DNA of 64,000 bases from Pseudonocardia sp. DSM 110487 (GTDB lineage: Bacteria > Actinomycetota > Actinomycetes > Mycobacteriales > Pseudonocardiaceae), in NCBI RefSeq assembly GCF_019468565.1, contig NZ_CP080521.1, forward strand, positions 7,502,001-7,566,000, in the 5' to 3' direction. Below are positions 8,921-16,588 of this stretch, piece after piece (position 1 is the stretch's first letter; every line of letters begins with the position of its first letter). Below the pieces are notes generated by a model. It was not told the origin of the DNA and did not search any database. It saw nothing but the letters and a program-made list of their open reading frames with translations. The position numbers and the translations under genes are program-made.

Positions 8921-9059
8921 CAGGGTTCGCACCACTGGAGCCAACCATCGGGGCTGGCCAGCGATCGAACCCTGGCCCGACCACCGGTCTGACTCACGCT
9001 CAGCCAGGCGCCGCACCCCAATGCCCCTGGGCGAGTCACCGCTCGTATCGCACTCGTCC

Positions 9060-9163
9060 ACGGCCCCACAGGTGCGCACTAATTTGAGCCAAGTCAGGTC
9101 GTATCGCTTCTGCCGAAGGTGGTTGAGGGTGAGGTCGAGGCCTTCGATCTCACCGAGCCAGCC
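9060..9163 (-). repeat. Second copy of the integrase tail
   Basis: Bases 9104-9163 repeat 6652-6711 with about five differences in 60. In the minus frame both encode the same peptide (GWLGEIEGLDLTLNHLRQK here). It is the last 20-30 codons of a second, otherwise lost, tyrosine recombinase. Confidence 0.75.
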
Positions 9164-9508
9164 CGGCGCTCACGCGATCGCCGGAGACCGCGAACGAGCC
9201 GCCCGGTTGCTGGCCGATTTGCTGCCCGCGTCGTCGTGGCAGGCAGCGTCCTACGAGCCGAGCACCGCGGCAGTCGCTATGAGGCCACGGTCGACCCCGA
9301 TGGCGCGGTGCGACTGGCGAGCGGGGACCGGTATGGCCGGGCTGACGATGCCGGAGCGACCGTGTGCAACACAAAGCGCTGCCAGGGCATGGCGTTATGG
9401 CACGTTCAGCTGCCGAACGGCTTGTGGATCTCGCTACGCGATCTTCGCGATCGGGCTCGAGCGGACGGACGCCTCGGACGCGCTGCGCGGTGGCCGGCTA
9501 CGAGGTAG
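9163..9508 (+). pseudogene. RAMA-domain protein, frameshifted remnant
   Basis: A first frame reads AIAGDRERAARLLADLLPA; a second, from about 9245, reads SVLRAEHRGSRYEATVDPDG, then LASGDRYGRADDAGATV and MALWHVQLPNGLWISLRDLR. The latter is the RAMA fold (restriction enzyme adenine methylase-associated), a domain often found next to restriction or DNA-modification proteins. A frameshift near 9230 and the missing start make it a remnant. Confidence 0.5.
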
Positions 9509-9539
9509 GCGGCGGCGGGCACGAACCTCGATAAGTGTC

Positions 9540-9762
9540 CCGGGCGCTCCAGCAAGAGCGCTGCCTCACCGCACCGGGTTCCGGCCGCTCACCGCGCACC
9601 TATTCGTCGACGACAGCCCTTACCTGGACTCCGACGCCCTCTTCGGGGTCAGGGAGAGTCTGGGGTGGCGGTTCCGGTCGTCGACGACCCGGCGCCGGCG
9701 GCCAGGGCTGGCTCCCCCGACCCGTTCCGGACGGTCCATTTCGACGTCGCATTGTTGCGTGC
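9540..9762 (+). pseudogene. C-terminal remnant of an intradiol ring-cleavage dioxygenase
   Basis: GFRPLTAHLFVDDSPYLDSD followed by ALFGVRESLGWRF is the conserved end of catechol/hydroxyquinol 1,2-dioxygenases (the THLF and YLDSDAVFGVK signatures, the first including an iron-ligand His region). A shift near 9665 moves the rest (RTVHFDVALL) to another frame. The first 200 or so residues are absent. Confidence 0.7.
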
Positions 9763-9784
9763 CGATCAGCGAGGCCACGATCGC

Positions 9785-10459
9785 TTACGGGCCAATGACC
9801 AACCCCTTGGCGGCGAGGACCTCACGGAGACGGGAGACCTCGAGGACAGTGCGCCCGGCGTGATACTCGGCGATGTAGCGCGCCTCCGCGTCTTCGCGTT
9901 CCTTCGCGGCCTGGACGACGTCGGCGAGGCTCTCCCGCCGGACGACGACGACACCGTCGGCGTCTCCGCGTACGACGTCACCGGGCCGGATCTCGGCCCC
10001 ACCGACGATCACGGGGACGTTCATCGGCCCGACGGTCTCCTTGACGGTGCCCTTGATGCAGATCGAGCGGGAGAAGACGGGGAAGCCGAGTGCCTTCAGC
10101 TCGCGGGTGTCGCGGACGCCGCTGTCGGTGAGCAGGCCGCCGAGCCCCTTGGCCAGACAGGCGTTGGCAAGCACATCTCCGAAACTGCCGGCCTCGGTGT
10201 ACTCGCCTGCCGAGGCCACGACGACGTCACCGGCCGCGGCGTAGGCGATGGCGACCTGCAGCATGATGTTGTCGCGTGGCGCGCAGACGACCGTGTAGGC
10301 CGGCCCGCAGAACTCCATGTCCGGGTCGACCGGTTTGAGTCGCGAGTCGAGGGCGCCGATGCGCCCCTGGGCTTCGTGGATGGTCGCTGCGGAGAAGCGC
10401 CCGAGCTCCTTGACCAGGACGGGATCGGGTCGGTCGACGGACGTGCGGACATGAATCAT
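9785..10459 (-). CDS. RraA-fold aldolase (4-carboxy-4-hydroxy-2-oxoadipate / 4-hydroxy-4-methyl-2-oxoglutarate aldolase type)
   Basis: A 224-residue RraA-fold protein. GLLTDSGVRDTRELKALGFP holds the Arg116-Asp117 pair that binds substrate and the Mg/Mn-water network in the LigK/GalC aldolases, and GEYTEAGSFGDVLANA gives the Gly-rich substrate loop. Known members split 4-substituted 4-hydroxy-2-oxo acids to pyruvate plus a second oxo acid and decarboxylate oxaloacetate. It is the last gene of the minus-strand operon, 28 bases after the aminotransferase, whose product could be its substrate. The family also contains proteins of other or unknown function, so the exact substrate is inference. Confidence 0.85.
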   Translation of the reverse strand: MIHVRTSVDRPDPVLVKELGRFSAATIHEAQGRIGALDSRLKPVDPDMEFCGPAYTVVCAPRDNIMLQVAIAYAAAGDVVVASAGEYTEAGSFGDVLANACLAKGLGGLLTDSGVRDTRELKALGFPVFSRSICIKGTVKETVGPMNVPVIVGGAEIRPGDVVRGDADGVVVVRRESLADVVQAAKEREDAEARYIAEYHAGRTVLEVSRLREVLAAKGLVIGP

Positions 10460-10487
10460 CGAGAGCTCCAGCGCGGTGGGACGAGGT

Positions 10488-11696
10488 TCAGGTGAGGGCG
10501 GAGACGACCTGGGCGATGCGCGCGAAGCTGCGTTCGAGGACCTCCTCGGAGGTCGCGAACGACAGCCGGAAATGGGGCGAGAGGCCGTAGGCCCCGCCGT
10601 GGACGGTGGCGACGCCGGCGCTGTCGAGAAGGTGGAGCACCACGTCCTCGTCGGTTCGGAGCACCTCCCCGCCGGGGGTCGTACGGCCCAGCAGCCCGGC
10701 GCAGCTCGGGAAGAGGTAGAACGCGCCGGACGGGGGGTCGACGGCCAGCCCGGGAATCGCGTTGAGGAGCTCGACGGCCAGGTCGCGGCGCCGTCGGTAG
10801 ATCGCGACCATGTCCCGGACGGGTCCGGAGTCGCCCTCGAGCGCCGCGACGGCCGCGGCCTGGCTGATCGATGACGGGCACGAGGAGGTCTGCCCCTGCA
10901 GCTTGTTGATGGCTGCCACCAGCGGTTCGGGGCCGGCGGCGTAGCCGAGCCGCCACCCGGTCATGGCGTAGGTCTTGGAGACTCCGTTGACGACGAGGGT
11001 GCGGTCGGCGAGGCGGGGTTCGACGCCGACGATGCTGGTGATCTCGTGGTCGGCGAACCAGATCTCGTCGTAGATCTCGTCGGTCAGTATTCCGACGTGC
11101 GGGTGGCGCAGGAGCACGTCGGCGAGCACGCTGAGCTGGGCTCTCGAGTAGGCCGCGCCGGTGGGGTTGCTGGGTGTGTTGAGCACGAGCCATCGCGTCC
11201 GGGGGCTGATGGCGGCCTCGAGCTTCTCGGGGGTGAGCAGGAACCCGTCGGCGGCCGGGCACTCGACGAGGACCGGGGTGCCGTCGTTGGCCAGGACCAT
11301 GTCCGGGTAGGACACCCAGTAGGGGGCCGGCACGATGACGTCGTCGCCCTGGTCGAGGGTGGCGGAGAAGGCGAGGTAGAGGATCTGCTTGGCCCCGCCA
11401 CCGACCGTGATCTCCGCATCGGTGTAGCCGATCCCGGTGCGCTGCTTCAGCTTCGCGATGATCGCCGAGCGGAGCGCGGGGGTTCCGTTCACCGAGGTGT
11501 AGCGGGTCTCGCCGCGGTCGATGGCGGCGACGGCGGCGTCGCGGATGTGCCGCGGGGTGTCGAAGTCGGGCTCGCCGACGGTGAGGTCGAGGATGTCGTG
11601 CCCCTCCGCCACCAGCGTGCGCGCCCGGGCGGCGGCGGCGAGGCTGGGCGAGACGCGGATGCGCTCGACTCGGGCGGACGTGCGGATCGGTGTCAT
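10488..11696 (-). CDS. Class I PLP aminotransferase (aspartate aminotransferase-like)
   Basis: A 402-residue fold-type I aminotransferase. GEPDFDTP, NTPSNPTG (Asn177), TDEIYDE (Asp206, Tyr209) and the Schiff-base Lys in VSKTYAMTGWRLGY (Lys241) are all present, with the substrate-carboxylate Arg in FRLSFATS. Closest in style to aspartate/glutamate-type subgroup I-gamma enzymes, which take dicarboxylic amino acids. It begins 3 bases after the SDR stop and so is translationally linked. In this operon it would remove the amino group from the glutamate-like product of the PxpABC proteins. Confidence 0.93.
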   Translation of the reverse strand: MTPIRTSARVERIRVSPSLAAAARARTLVAEGHDILDLTVGEPDFDTPRHIRDAAVAAIDRGETRYTSVNGTPALRSAIIAKLKQRTGIGYTDAEITVGGGAKQILYLAFSATLDQGDDVIVPAPYWVSYPDMVLANDGTPVLVECPAADGFLLTPEKLEAAISPRTRWLVLNTPSNPTGAAYSRAQLSVLADVLLRHPHVGILTDEIYDEIWFADHEITSIVGVEPRLADRTLVVNGVSKTYAMTGWRLGYAAGPEPLVAAINKLQGQTSSCPSSISQAAAVAALEGDSGPVRDMVAIYRRRRDLAVELLNAIPGLAVDPPSGAFYLFPSCAGLLGRTTPGGEVLRTDEDVVLHLLDSAGVATVHGGAYGLSPHFRLSFATSEEVLERSFARIAQVVSALT

Positions 11697-11699
11697 GCC

Positions 11700-12443
11700 T
11701 CAGTCCGCCCGGCGCTCGAACTCCAGGCCGCCGGGGACCTGGAAGGTCGGCAGGATCTCGATGTGCCCGACGTTGACGTGCCGCGGCGTGCCGACGGCGT
11801 ACTCGATGGCGTCGGCGATGTCGCTCGGGGTGAGCGACTCGTAGCCGTCGTAGAACCTGCGCTGGGCCTCCTCCATGTCGCCGAGCAGCCGGCCGAAGAT
11901 CTCGGTCTCGACCCGCCCGGGGCAGATCTCGGTGACCCGGACTCGCCGGCCGAACGAGTCGACGCGCAACTGCCGCGACAGGGTGTGCACGGCGGCCTTG
12001 GTGGCGTGGTAGATCGTGTTGCCGCCGAAGTTGTAGACCCCGGCGATCGAGCTGATGTTGACCACATGACCGAGATCCCGCTCGACCATGCCGGGCAGCA
12101 GCAGCCGGACGAGGTGCAGCACGGCCTGGATGTTCACCGCGATCTGCTCGTCCACTGCGAAAGCGTCGGCGTCGAGGATCGTGCCCTGGCGGGATACGCC
12201 GGCGTTGTTGACCAGGACGTCGATCTGCAGGCCGTCGGTGAGCTGCTCGAGCGCGGCCGTGTCGGTGATGTCGACCGCGTGCGGGACGCACCCGGTGCGT
12301 TCGGCGAGCTCGGCGAGCCGTTCGACGTTGCGGGCGACGGCGTGCACCGTCAGCCCCTGCTTGACCAGGCGCTCGACGACGCAGGCGCCGATCCCGGTGG
12401 ACGCCCCGGTGACGAGGGCCGTGCGGTAGTCGGAGAAGGACAT
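11700..12443 (-). CDS. Short-chain dehydrogenase/reductase (SDR)
   Basis: A 247-residue classical SDR: cofactor motif TGASTGIGA, VDITD, NNAGVSRQG, catalytic Ser in NISSIAGVYNFGG and YxxxK as YHATK. The Arg in AVARN at the end of the second strand favours NADP(H). Close in style to the YdfG/serine-3-dehydrogenase group of small hydroxy-acid dehydrogenases. The ATG at 12443 is the start that begins just before the cofactor strand. Its role in the operon could be oxidation or reduction of a hydroxyl on the amino-acid side chain; this is inference. Confidence 0.9.
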   Translation of the reverse strand: MSFSDYRTALVTGASTGIGACVVERLVKQGLTVHAVARNVERLAELAERTGCVPHAVDITDTAALEQLTDGLQIDVLVNNAGVSRQGTILDADAFAVDEQIAVNIQAVLHLVRLLLPGMVERDLGHVVNISSIAGVYNFGGNTIYHATKAAVHTLSRQLRVDSFGRRVRVTEICPGRVETEIFGRLLGDMEEAQRRFYDGYESLTPSDIADAIEYAVGTPRHVNVGHIEILPTFQVPGGLEFERRAD

Positions 12444-12469
12444 GGAAGGACCACGCTCTCTTTCTGGGG

Positions 12470-13777
12470 TCAGGCGTCGCGCAGCGGCAGGTGCGCGCGG
12501 TCGGTGACGGTGTGCAGGGCGGCGAGGGTGCCGAGTGCGGTGACGACGGCGTAGATCGCCGGGATGTAGACGCTGCCGGTCTCGGCGATGAGCCAGGTCA
12601 TGAGCAGCGGGGCCGCGCCGCCGAAGAGAGCGGAGGAGATGTTGTAGCCAAGGCCGTACGCGGAGTAGCGGATCCGGGTCGGGAACAACTCGACGATCAT
12701 GATGTGGATGACACCCGTGTGCCCTGCGAAGATCACGGCCATGACGACGGCGCCGATGCAGGCCAGGGCCAGGTTGCCCGAGGCGATCAGCGCGTAACAG
12801 GGGATGCCGGCGACCGCCATGGCGATCGCGGCACCCTGCATGACCTTCTTGCGGCCGATGCGATCCGACAGCGACCCCATGTACGGAATGGCGATCGAGA
12901 TCGCGACGAGGCTGACCGCGGTGACGAGCAGGCCCTGCACGATGGTGAAGCCCAGCGAGGACTTCATGAAGGTCGGCATGTAGGCGAACAGGACGTAGTA
13001 GCCCGATCCGTTCATCAGCGGCAGGAAGAGGGCGAGGAGCATGGCCTTGCGGTGCTCGCGGGAGGCGAAGGCCTCGCGGAGCGGGTTCTTCGCCAGCCCG
13101 CCCTCGGCCTTCAGGCGCGAGAAGTTCGGGGTGTCGGAGATGCGGCTGCGGATGTACCAGCCGATGAACCCCATCGGAGCGGCGAGCAGGAACGGGATCC
13201 GCCAGCCCCACTCCTCCATCCCGGCCTGTCCCAGCCCGGCGGTGAGGCCGGCGGCCACCAGCGTGCCGGTGAGAAGGGCGAGGAACGAGGCGATCTGCGC
13301 GTAGCTGGTGGTCCGCCCGCGCCTGCCCTCGAGGGCGTGCTCGGCGAGGAAGGTCATCGCACCTGCCGCCTCGCCACCGACCGAGAAGCCCTGGGCGAAT
13401 CGCAGCAGGATGAGCAGCGCAGGTGCCGCGAACCCGATGGCGGCGTAGGTCGGCAGCATGCCGATCAACGCCGTCGCGACGCTGATGAGCATGATGACGA
13501 AGACGAGCATGCGCTGGCGACCGAACCGGTCGCCGAGGACACCGCAGACGACGGCACCCAACGGGCGGACGACGAACGACACGGCGTAGCCGGCGAACAC
13601 GAGGATCAGGCCGTTGGTGTTGTCCGGGAAGAAGACGACGGCCAGGACCCCGGCCATGAAGCCGAAGATCCCGTTGTCGTAGAGCTCCACGAAGATTCCG
13701 ACGCAGCCGGCGAGCGTGACTCGCCGGACCTCCGCTTCGGGCGCTTTCGTGATGGTCACGTCCTGCGTCGAACTCAT
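12470..13777 (-). CDS. MHS-family organic acid:proton symporter (MFS)
   Basis: A 435-residue, 12-helix transporter. CGVLGDRFGRQRMLV is the loop 2-3 MFS signature, FAQGFSVGGEAAGAMTFLAE is the diagnostic stretch of the metabolite:H+ symporter subfamily (ProP, KgtP, ShiA, CitA), and SLSDRIGRKKVM is the second-half repeat. Members import dicarboxylates, betaines and related compact acids. It lies inside the operon between pxpC (49 bases) and the SDR gene (26 bases), so it most likely imports the operon substrate. Confidence 0.93.
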   Translation of the reverse strand: MSSTQDVTITKAPEAEVRRVTLAGCVGIFVELYDNGIFGFMAGVLAVVFFPDNTNGLILVFAGYAVSFVVRPLGAVVCGVLGDRFGRQRMLVFVIMLISVATALIGMLPTYAAIGFAAPALLILLRFAQGFSVGGEAAGAMTFLAEHALEGRRGRTTSYAQIASFLALLTGTLVAAGLTAGLGQAGMEEWGWRIPFLLAAPMGFIGWYIRSRISDTPNFSRLKAEGGLAKNPLREAFASREHRKAMLLALFLPLMNGSGYYVLFAYMPTFMKSSLGFTIVQGLLVTAVSLVAISIAIPYMGSLSDRIGRKKVMQGAAIAMAVAGIPCYALIASGNLALACIGAVVMAVIFAGHTGVIHIMIVELFPTRIRYSAYGLGYNISSALFGGAAPLLMTWLIAETGSVYIPAIYAVVTALGTLAALHTVTDRAHLPLRDA

Positions 13778-13826
13778 GATCGTCTCCGGGTGGGTCGTGG
13801 GGATCGCCTCGTGCGGTGGGGACTGG

Positions 13827-14846
13827 TCAGGCCGCCGGACGGCGGACAGCGGCGGGTGGCTCGGGGAGGGGACGCCCGATGGCGGCGAACGCGGCGCGGA
13901 CGCGGGTGGCGAGCGCGTCGATCCCGGCTTGCCGTCGCCGGCGCTCGGCAAGGGCGGAGGTGACCGTGGTGCGGCGGAAGCGGACGGCGTCCCCGGGCCG
14001 GACCTGTCCCAGGAGATCGAGGCCGGTCGCGGTGACGACGGCGAGCACCGGGTAGCCGGCGGTGACCCCCCTCCCCCGGTGCAGGACGACGAGCTCGTCC
14101 CCGGCGGGGGCCTCGACCGCACCGATCGGCATACCGCGCGACAGCAGCTCGCCACGGGCGACGCGCCGGGGCAGGTTCCCGGTCATCCGCAGCCCGATGG
14201 CGTCACTCTGCGGACCGACGACGAAGGTGCCTTCGAACAGCCGCTCCGCGGTGTCGCCGAACTCGGCGATGTCGGGTCCGTCGGTGGCCTCCACGACCGC
14301 CGGGCCGCGCCGCGGTCCGTGGGTGCTGCCGGCGCCGACCCGGAAGGCGGGATGGCGCAGGTGCGGATGATCGACGGCGGGGAACTCGCGGAGCAGACCC
14401 AGTGCAGCGCCGTCGGTCAGCCGCGGCCCGAAGCCCAGGACGGGGTCCGGCGCCACGCTCCCGAGCAGGGTCGGAGCGACCACGCCACCGTGCACCGCGA
14501 GGTAGCTGCGCAGGCCCGCCCGCGGCTCGGCGACGACGATCCGCGATCCGGCCCGGACCGACACCGGCTCGCGGACCGGGCACGGCAGACCGTCGACGGT
14601 CAGCAGGTCGGCGGCTCCGGCGACGGCCACGATCGTGTCGACCGACGGTGTGCACGTCAGGCCCGTGGCAGTGCTTTCCAGCAAAGGGGCGCCCTGGGTG
14701 TTGCCGGCCAGCACGTTCGCCGTACGGGCAGCGCACTGGTCGAGTGCTCCTCCGACGGGGAAGCCGTGCCGGGCACCCGCGGCACGGCCCAGGTCCTGCA
14801 CGGTGGTCAGGCCCGCACGGAGCAGCGTCAGCCGTGGCTCACCCAT
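13827..14846 (-). CDS. pxpC: 5-oxoprolinase subunit C-like (biotin-dependent carboxyltransferase family, KipA)
   Basis: A 339-residue protein of the allophanate hydrolase subunit 2 family (CT_A_B). Typical stretches are GLTTVQDLGRAAGARHGFPV near the start, GALDQCAARTAN, and SDAIGLRMTGN with ELLSRGMPIGAVEAPAGDE in the middle. With PxpA and PxpB it forms the ATP-dependent complex that opens 5-oxoproline to glutamate. Its start overlaps the end of pxpB by 8 bases. E. coli PxpC is slightly shorter (about 310 residues); the extra length is a C-terminal Ala/Arg tail. Confidence 0.9.
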   Translation of the reverse strand: MGEPRLTLLRAGLTTVQDLGRAAGARHGFPVGGALDQCAARTANVLAGNTQGAPLLESTATGLTCTPSVDTIVAVAGAADLLTVDGLPCPVREPVSVRAGSRIVVAEPRAGLRSYLAVHGGVVAPTLLGSVAPDPVLGFGPRLTDGAALGLLREFPAVDHPHLRHPAFRVGAGSTHGPRRGPAVVEATDGPDIAEFGDTAERLFEGTFVVGPQSDAIGLRMTGNLPRRVARGELLSRGMPIGAVEAPAGDELVVLHRGRGVTAGYPVLAVVTATGLDLLGQVRPGDAVRFRRTTVTSALAERRRRQAGIDALATRVRAAFAAIGRPLPEPPAAVRRPAA

Positions 14847-15549
14847 CGCAGGCCTCCAGGAGGGTGCCGGCGAAGCGGTCCCATTCCGCGACGTCGATCG
14901 GCCGGAATCGCAGGAGGTCACCGGGCCGGTAGGCAGCGGGCGGGACGGCTCCGACGTCGAGCAACCGCAGGGGGGTCCGACCCAGGACGGCCCAGCCACC
15001 CGGCGCCGGCATCGCCGACACCACGGCCTGCCGTCCGGCGACGGCCACCGCGCCGGCCGGCACGCGCGGCCGCGGCGAACCGCGGCGCGGCACCGGCAGC
15101 CGGAACGGCGGCCCGTCCATCATGGGCGCCCCGGCCGGGGCCCCCAGGCAGCGCACGACGTACTCCGCACCCGAGTGCACGGCCACGATCTCCTCGGGCG
15201 TACAACCCTGCTGCTCGGCCACGAGGTCGAGGTCGGGTCCGTGCTCGCCGTCGTAGACCACCGGCACGACGAACCGGCGTGGACGCCCGGCTCCGCTGCC
15301 GCCCGGCGCGAGCGCGGCGAGGCCGCGGCCCACCGCGGCCCGGACCTGCTGGTGGTCGGTGGTCAGGCCGTCGAACTCGACGAGCAGCCGATCGTAGGTC
15401 GGGACCAACCCGAACCCGTCGCCGCGAAGCCGGCCGGCGAGGCCGTGGACCAGCCCCCAGCGCCCAGCGGCCGTACCTCCGACGGCGATGACCTGGACGG
15501 CCGAGTCGCCGCAGTCGGCGACGGAGGCGTGCGGTGCATCGGGGCTCAT
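14839..15549 (-). CDS. pxpB: 5-oxoprolinase subunit B-like (KipI/CT_C_D family)
   Basis: A 236-residue allophanate hydrolase subunit 1 homologue. It shows the start ADCGDSAVQV, PTYDRLLVEFDG, FVVPVVYDGEHGPDLDLVAE, VHSGAEYVV, then PMMDGPPFRLPVPRRGSPRP and GWAVLGRTPLRLLD near the end. This subunit partners PxpC in the phosphorylating half of the 5-oxoprolinase reaction. Overlaps of 4 bases with pxpA and 8 bases with pxpC indicate coupled translation and a stoichiometric complex. Confidence 0.9.
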   Translation of the reverse strand: MSPDAPHASVADCGDSAVQVIAVGGTAAGRWGLVHGLAGRLRGDGFGLVPTYDRLLVEFDGLTTDHQQVRAAVGRGLAALAPGGSGAGRPRRFVVPVVYDGEHGPDLDLVAEQQGCTPEEIVAVHSGAEYVVRCLGAPAGAPMMDGPPFRLPVPRRGSPRPRVPAGAVAVAGRQAVVSAMPAPGGWAVLGRTPLRLLDVGAVPPAAYRPGDLLRFRPIDVAEWDRFAGTLLEACDG

Positions 15550-16322
15550 CGGGCAGCCTCGCACACACCCAGGGGCTCGATGAGCACGCCCGCCGCTTCG
15601 AGCTCCGCGCGGATCCGCCCGGCCAGCCGAACCGCTCCCGCGGTGTCCCCGTGCAGGAGCACCGTGTCGCAGGAGATCTCCAGGTCCCGTCCGGTCACCG
15701 ACGCAATGCGTCCCTCCGTCACCATCCGGACCGTCCGGGCCGCGATCGCATCCTCGTCGTGGATCACGGCACCGGGCTCGGAGCGCGGGACCAGGGTGCC
15801 GTCGTCGCGGTAGGCCCGGTCGGCGATGCCGACTGTCCCGACGGCGAGCCCCGCGGACCGTGCCCCGTCGGCGAGCTCCCCGTCCTGGGCCAGCACGGTC
15901 ATCGCGGCGTCGACGGCGCGCACGGCGGCCACGACCGCCTCGGCGTAGTCGCGGCGGACGGCCACCAGGTTGCCGAGTTTCCCGTGCGGGGCGACGTGGC
16001 TGACCCGGGTGCCGTGGGCGGCGGCGAACCCGGCCAGGGCGCCCACCTGGTAGATGACGTCGGTGCGCACCTCGTCGGCCGTCAGGTCCATCACGCGGCG
16101 GCCGAAGCCGGCCAGGTCGGGGAAGCTCGGATGCGCGCCAACCGCGACGCCGCGTGCCACGCAGGCCGCCACGGTCGCATCCATGATGCGCGGATCGCCC
16201 GCGTGGAAGCCGCACGCGACGTTCGCCGAGGTCACGATCTCCAGGAGCGCGTCGTCGTCGCCCATCCGATACGCACCGAAACCCTCACCGAGGTCGGCGA
16301 CGAGATCGATCCGACGGGGCAT
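15546..16322 (-). CDS. pxpA: 5-oxoprolinase subunit A-like (LamB/YcsF family), divergent active-site strip
   Basis: A 258-residue LamB/YcsF protein, first gene of the operon. ANVACGFHAGDPRIMDATV, GAHPSFPDLAGFGRR and YQVGALAGFA are family hallmarks. Two positions depart from E. coli-type PxpA: the N-terminal DLNCDLGE is DLVADLGE, and KPHGALYN is APHGKLGN. The changed strips lie at the presumed active site, so a substrate other than plain 5-oxoproline is plausible. A divergent LysR gene starts 267 bases upstream and probably controls the operon. Confidence 0.9.
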   Translation of the reverse strand: MPRRIDLVADLGEGFGAYRMGDDDALLEIVTSANVACGFHAGDPRIMDATVAACVARGVAVGAHPSFPDLAGFGRRVMDLTADEVRTDVIYQVGALAGFAAAHGTRVSHVAPHGKLGNLVAVRRDYAEAVVAAVRAVDAAMTVLAQDGELADGARSAGLAVGTVGIADRAYRDDGTLVPRSEPGAVIHDEDAIAARTVRMVTEGRIASVTGRDLEISCDTVLLHGDTAGAVRLAGRIRAELEAAGVLIEPLGVCEAAR

Positions 16323-16528
16323 GGTCGGGCTCCTGTTCCTGTGACGTCCGATACGACTGGTGCGCGAATGAGTTTCGGTGCGGTTAACTCCCCGAGGGAT
16401 CGGCGCAGAATTCGATTCATCGGCCGTGTTCCGCGTTGTCGAAGGACGCTAAGGGCCGATTCGGATCAGCACAAATAGGCGTTCGCTCTGACGACCTGCG
16501 ACTGGCGTTATGGATGGGCCCGGTCACC

Positions 16529-16534
16529 TATACT
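16529..16534 (+). promoter_or_regulatory. Probable -10 of the LysR gene
   Basis: TATACT at 16529-16534 is a near-consensus -10 hexamer 55 bases before the GTG start; no good -35 stands at 17 bases, which fits an activator-dependent or weak autoregulated promoter. The 267-base gap to pxpA should also hold the operon promoter and LysR sites. Confidence 0.5.
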
Positions 16535-16588
16535 CGCCGTTCGCGGCCCCGGCGGGGCCTGCGCCGCGGCGAGCGAGGTGGGAACCCG

